Source: Chloroflexota bacterium (GTDB lineage: Bacteria > Chloroflexota > Dehalococcoidia > JABGRK01). Taken from it: a stretch of DNA of 8,177 bases. The number at the start of each line of letters is the position of its first letter. Position 1 is the stretch's first letter. This document shows positions 6,697 through 8,177 of this stretch, piece after piece. Made by a program: the position numbers and the translations under genes. A model generated the notes under the pieces. The model made no database searches. It was given only the letters and a program-made list of their open reading frames with translations, and was not told the DNA's origin. The DNA is taken from positions 1 to 8,177 of the forward strand of contig DAOUZV010000052.1 in NCBI GenBank assembly GCA_030665485.1, read 5' to 3'.

Positions 6697-7960
6697 GATT
6701 ACCTCCTTTTGCCAAACCTTCATCGTAAGGCTTCTTTTTATCTGGTCGAGCAGGTCTTCTCAACTTAAACAAAAGTCTGCTCAGTAGTGATTTTCGGCCG
6801 TTTAGTTTAATTATATCCTCATCGTTTTTAACTCCCCACATCAAGAGTCCAACGCCACTCGCATAAGCGGGAGCGTAAAGCGAATCGGCAAGTCCGTGTA
6901 TCTCTCTGGGCGATCCCACCCTGACCGGTATCTGAAGCATTTCTTGTGCCATCGCGGCGAGCCCCGGCAGATTGGCCGTGCCGCCAGTGAGCACCAAACC
7001 GGTGGGAACCATGTTGGTGTACTCGGAGCGAGGCATCTCCATCACGATAAGCTTCAGTATTTCCTCCATCCGGGCCCTGACAACCTCATACAGATCCTGA
7101 TGCATAATGTTGTAGCCGTTTTCTATGCTCAAACTCACCGGATCTTTTTGCTCCGTTGAGAAATCCTCGTCAACATTGGCATATTTCCTCTTTGCCACCT
7201 CGGCAACCGCCGTGGGTAGGCCCAGGCTGATTGATATATCACGGGTAAGCTGGTAGCCGCCTACCGGAAGTACGGCGGTATGGCAGACGCTTCCATCTTT
7301 ATAAATCGCTATGTCCGTGGTACCACCACCGATATCTGCGAGTATGACCCCAAGCTCTTTTTCATGCTCTGTGAGTACCGCCTCGCTGCTGGCAAGTGAG
7401 CTGAACACCAGCCCATCAACATCAACCTTGGCACCACGAATGCACTTGACCAGGTTTTTCACCGATGTTACTGCAGCAGTGATGATATGCGTTTCCAGAT
7501 CAAGTCTGGCGCCATACATGCCCACCGGGTTTTTCATGCCGGCCTGGCCATCCAAGCTGTAACTTCGCGGAATCACATGAAGCAGTTGCTTGTCTGAGGA
7601 CACATCTATGTTCTGTGCCGATTCAAGCACCTTTTTAAGATCATCACGGCAAACTAGTCGATCGTTGCGTGAGATGGTTACCATGCGGTGGTTGTTTAAA
7701 GATCCGATGTGATTGCCACTTACTCCCACGTAAGCCGAGTCTATCTTGTGCCCACTGCTCATCTCAGCAATCCTGACCGATTCCCTTATCGAATCCTTGA
7801 CCTCGTTGATGCTGACCACCATGCCCTTGTGCAGCCCCTGAGAGTGCACAACGCCAGTGCCCATCACCCTTATGGTGCTGCGGTCCGTGACATCCGCCAC
7901 CACGGTGCATACCTTGGTCGTACCAACATCTATTGCAGTGCGGATTATAGTCTTAGCCAT
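6677..7960 (-). CDS. ftsA: Cell division protein FtsA (actin-like ATPase)
   Basis: Tethers FtsZ polymers to the cytoplasmic membrane and recruits later division proteins. The 427-residue protein has the actin-fold ATP site: phosphate-1 AIDVGTTKVC (9-18), phosphate-2 ADIGGGTTDIAIY (208-220) and adenosine motif GLVLTGGTANLPG (321-333). The FtsA-specific 1C (SHS2) insertion falls at about 86-165. An amphipathic helix, SLLSRLLFKLRR (391-402), fits the membrane-targeting sequence. It is not at the very end: about 25 polar residues follow, which also carry the ftsZ ribosome binding site and start. The start has AAAGGAGG 6 nt upstream of the ATG at 7960. It forms a two-gene unit with ftsZ. No FtsQ or mur gene is visible immediately upstream, though the window ends soon after. 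Confidence 0.96.
   Translation of the reverse strand: MAKTIIRTAIDVGTTKVCTVVADVTDRSTIRVMGTGVVHSQGLHKGMVVSINEVKDSIRESVRIAEMSSGHKIDSAYVGVSGNHIGSLNNHRMVTISRNDRLVCRDDLKKVLESAQNIDVSSDKQLLHVIPRSYSLDGQAGMKNPVGMYGARLDLETHIITAAVTSVKNLVKCIRGAKVDVDGLVFSSLASSEAVLTEHEKELGVILADIGGGTTDIAIYKDGSVCHTAVLPVGGYQLTRDISISLGLPTAVAEVAKRKYANVDEDFSTEQKDPVSLSIENGYNIMHQDLYEVVRARMEEILKLIVMEMPRSEYTNMVPTGLVLTGGTANLPGLAAMAQEMLQIPVRVGSPREIHGLADSLYAPAYASGVGLLMWGVKNDEDIIKLNGRKSLLSRLLFKLRRPARPDKKKPYDEGLAKGGNHDTSNS
6701..6709 (-). promoter_or_regulatory. Strong ribosome binding site of ftsZ inside ftsA
   Basis: AAAGGAGGT on the - strand lies 4 nt before the ATG at 6696 and entirely within the ftsA coding region. It decides the ftsZ start against the longer reading frame from 6723. 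Such a strong internal site would allow FtsZ to be made in excess over FtsA from one transcript. Confidence 0.85.
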
Positions 7961-7966
7961 GTTGAG

Positions 7967-7974
7967 CCTCCTTT
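7967..7974 (-). promoter_or_regulatory. Ribosome binding site of ftsA
   Basis: AAAGGAGG lies 6 nt before the ATG at 7960 and fixes the ftsA start. The rest of the gap up to 8083 is A+T-rich, and no -35/-10 pair there was convincing. Confidence 0.85.
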
Positions 7975-8083
7975 CCCTCTCTTCTTAGAGGAACGGCTAA
8001 TTGCGATAACGCTCACAACCTTTTGTATTATTTCTACGTTTGTGCAATTAAATGCAGCAAACCAAGCATGCAAGTTAACGCTT

Positions 8084-8177
8084 TTAGCTCTTAAGGCTTA
8101 AAGCAGGCGTTCTCTCATCCAACCGGGGTTCGGTAAGGTCGATGATACAAACCGGCAACGCCATAGCCGATCTGATT
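8084..8177 (-). CDS. Possible C-terminal end of an unidentified gene, cut by the window edge
   Basis: A - strand frame is open from the window edge and stops with TAA at 8084-8086, giving 30 residues (starting IRSAMALPVCIID, ending LSLKS). It would lie 123 nt upstream of ftsA in the same direction. A second - strand frame is also open for much of this stretch, and 30 residues are too few to recognise a family, so whether this is a gene tail is uncertain. Confidence 0.3.
   Translation of the reverse strand, partial: IRSAMALPVCIIDLTEPRLDERTPALSLKS

Noticed and set aside
7975..8083. Possible ftsA promoter (TTGCAT and TTTAAT on the - strand)
   Set aside because: The spacing is only 15 bp and several equally weak alternatives exist, so no promoter could be assigned.
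7709..8101. + strand open frame (130 codons) running from within ftsA into the upstream gap
   Set aside because: Most of it is antisense to the conserved FtsA N-terminus and it has no convincing ribosome binding site or motif.

Overview
The window is a stretch of bacterial chromosome with ordinary housekeeping gene content. No mobile element, CRISPR array, rRNA or tRNA was seen. The set of an ATP-type PEP carboxykinase, a B12-dependent (class II) ribonucleotide reductase with its repressor NrdR, and an ftsA-ftsZ pair suggests an anaerobic, corrinoid-dependent bacterium. The protein style and gene order recall Dehalococcoidia (Chloroflexota), but this is inference from memory and was not tested by search.

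Layout: (1) On the + strand, positions 179-1774 encode a divergent ATP-PEPCK (pckA), preceded by an extended -10 promoter candidate and a GGAGG ribosome binding site. (2) Positions 1775-1881 are a short convergent gap with weak hairpins but no classic terminator. (3) All remaining genes lie on the - strand. Read in their own direction from the right edge they are: a possible gene tail (8084-8177), ftsA (6677-7960), ftsZ (5590-6696, overlapping ftsA by 20 nt), a strong rho-independent terminator (5526-5561), a promoter overlapped by two NrdR boxes (5459-5513), nrdR (4884-5438), nrdJ (2279-4891, overlapping nrdR by 8 nt) and a 126-residue protein of unknown function (1882-2262, 16 nt after nrdJ).

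How the genes work together: ftsA-ftsZ form a cell-division unit in which FtsA tethers FtsZ filaments to the membrane. The terminator isolates it from the following nrdR-nrdJ-unknown unit, which supplies deoxyribonucleotides. Two near-identical NrdR boxes, 31 bp apart centre to centre (about three helical turns), sit between the -35 and -10 and just after the predicted start site, so NrdR very probably represses its own operon. PckA interconverts oxaloacetate and PEP and is transcribed independently from the other side.

No wholly new system is evident. The points most worth a second look are the unusual P-loop of PckA, the unknown protein linked to nrdJ, the tails beyond the usual C-terminal motifs of FtsZ and FtsA, and the clear NrdR operator architecture.
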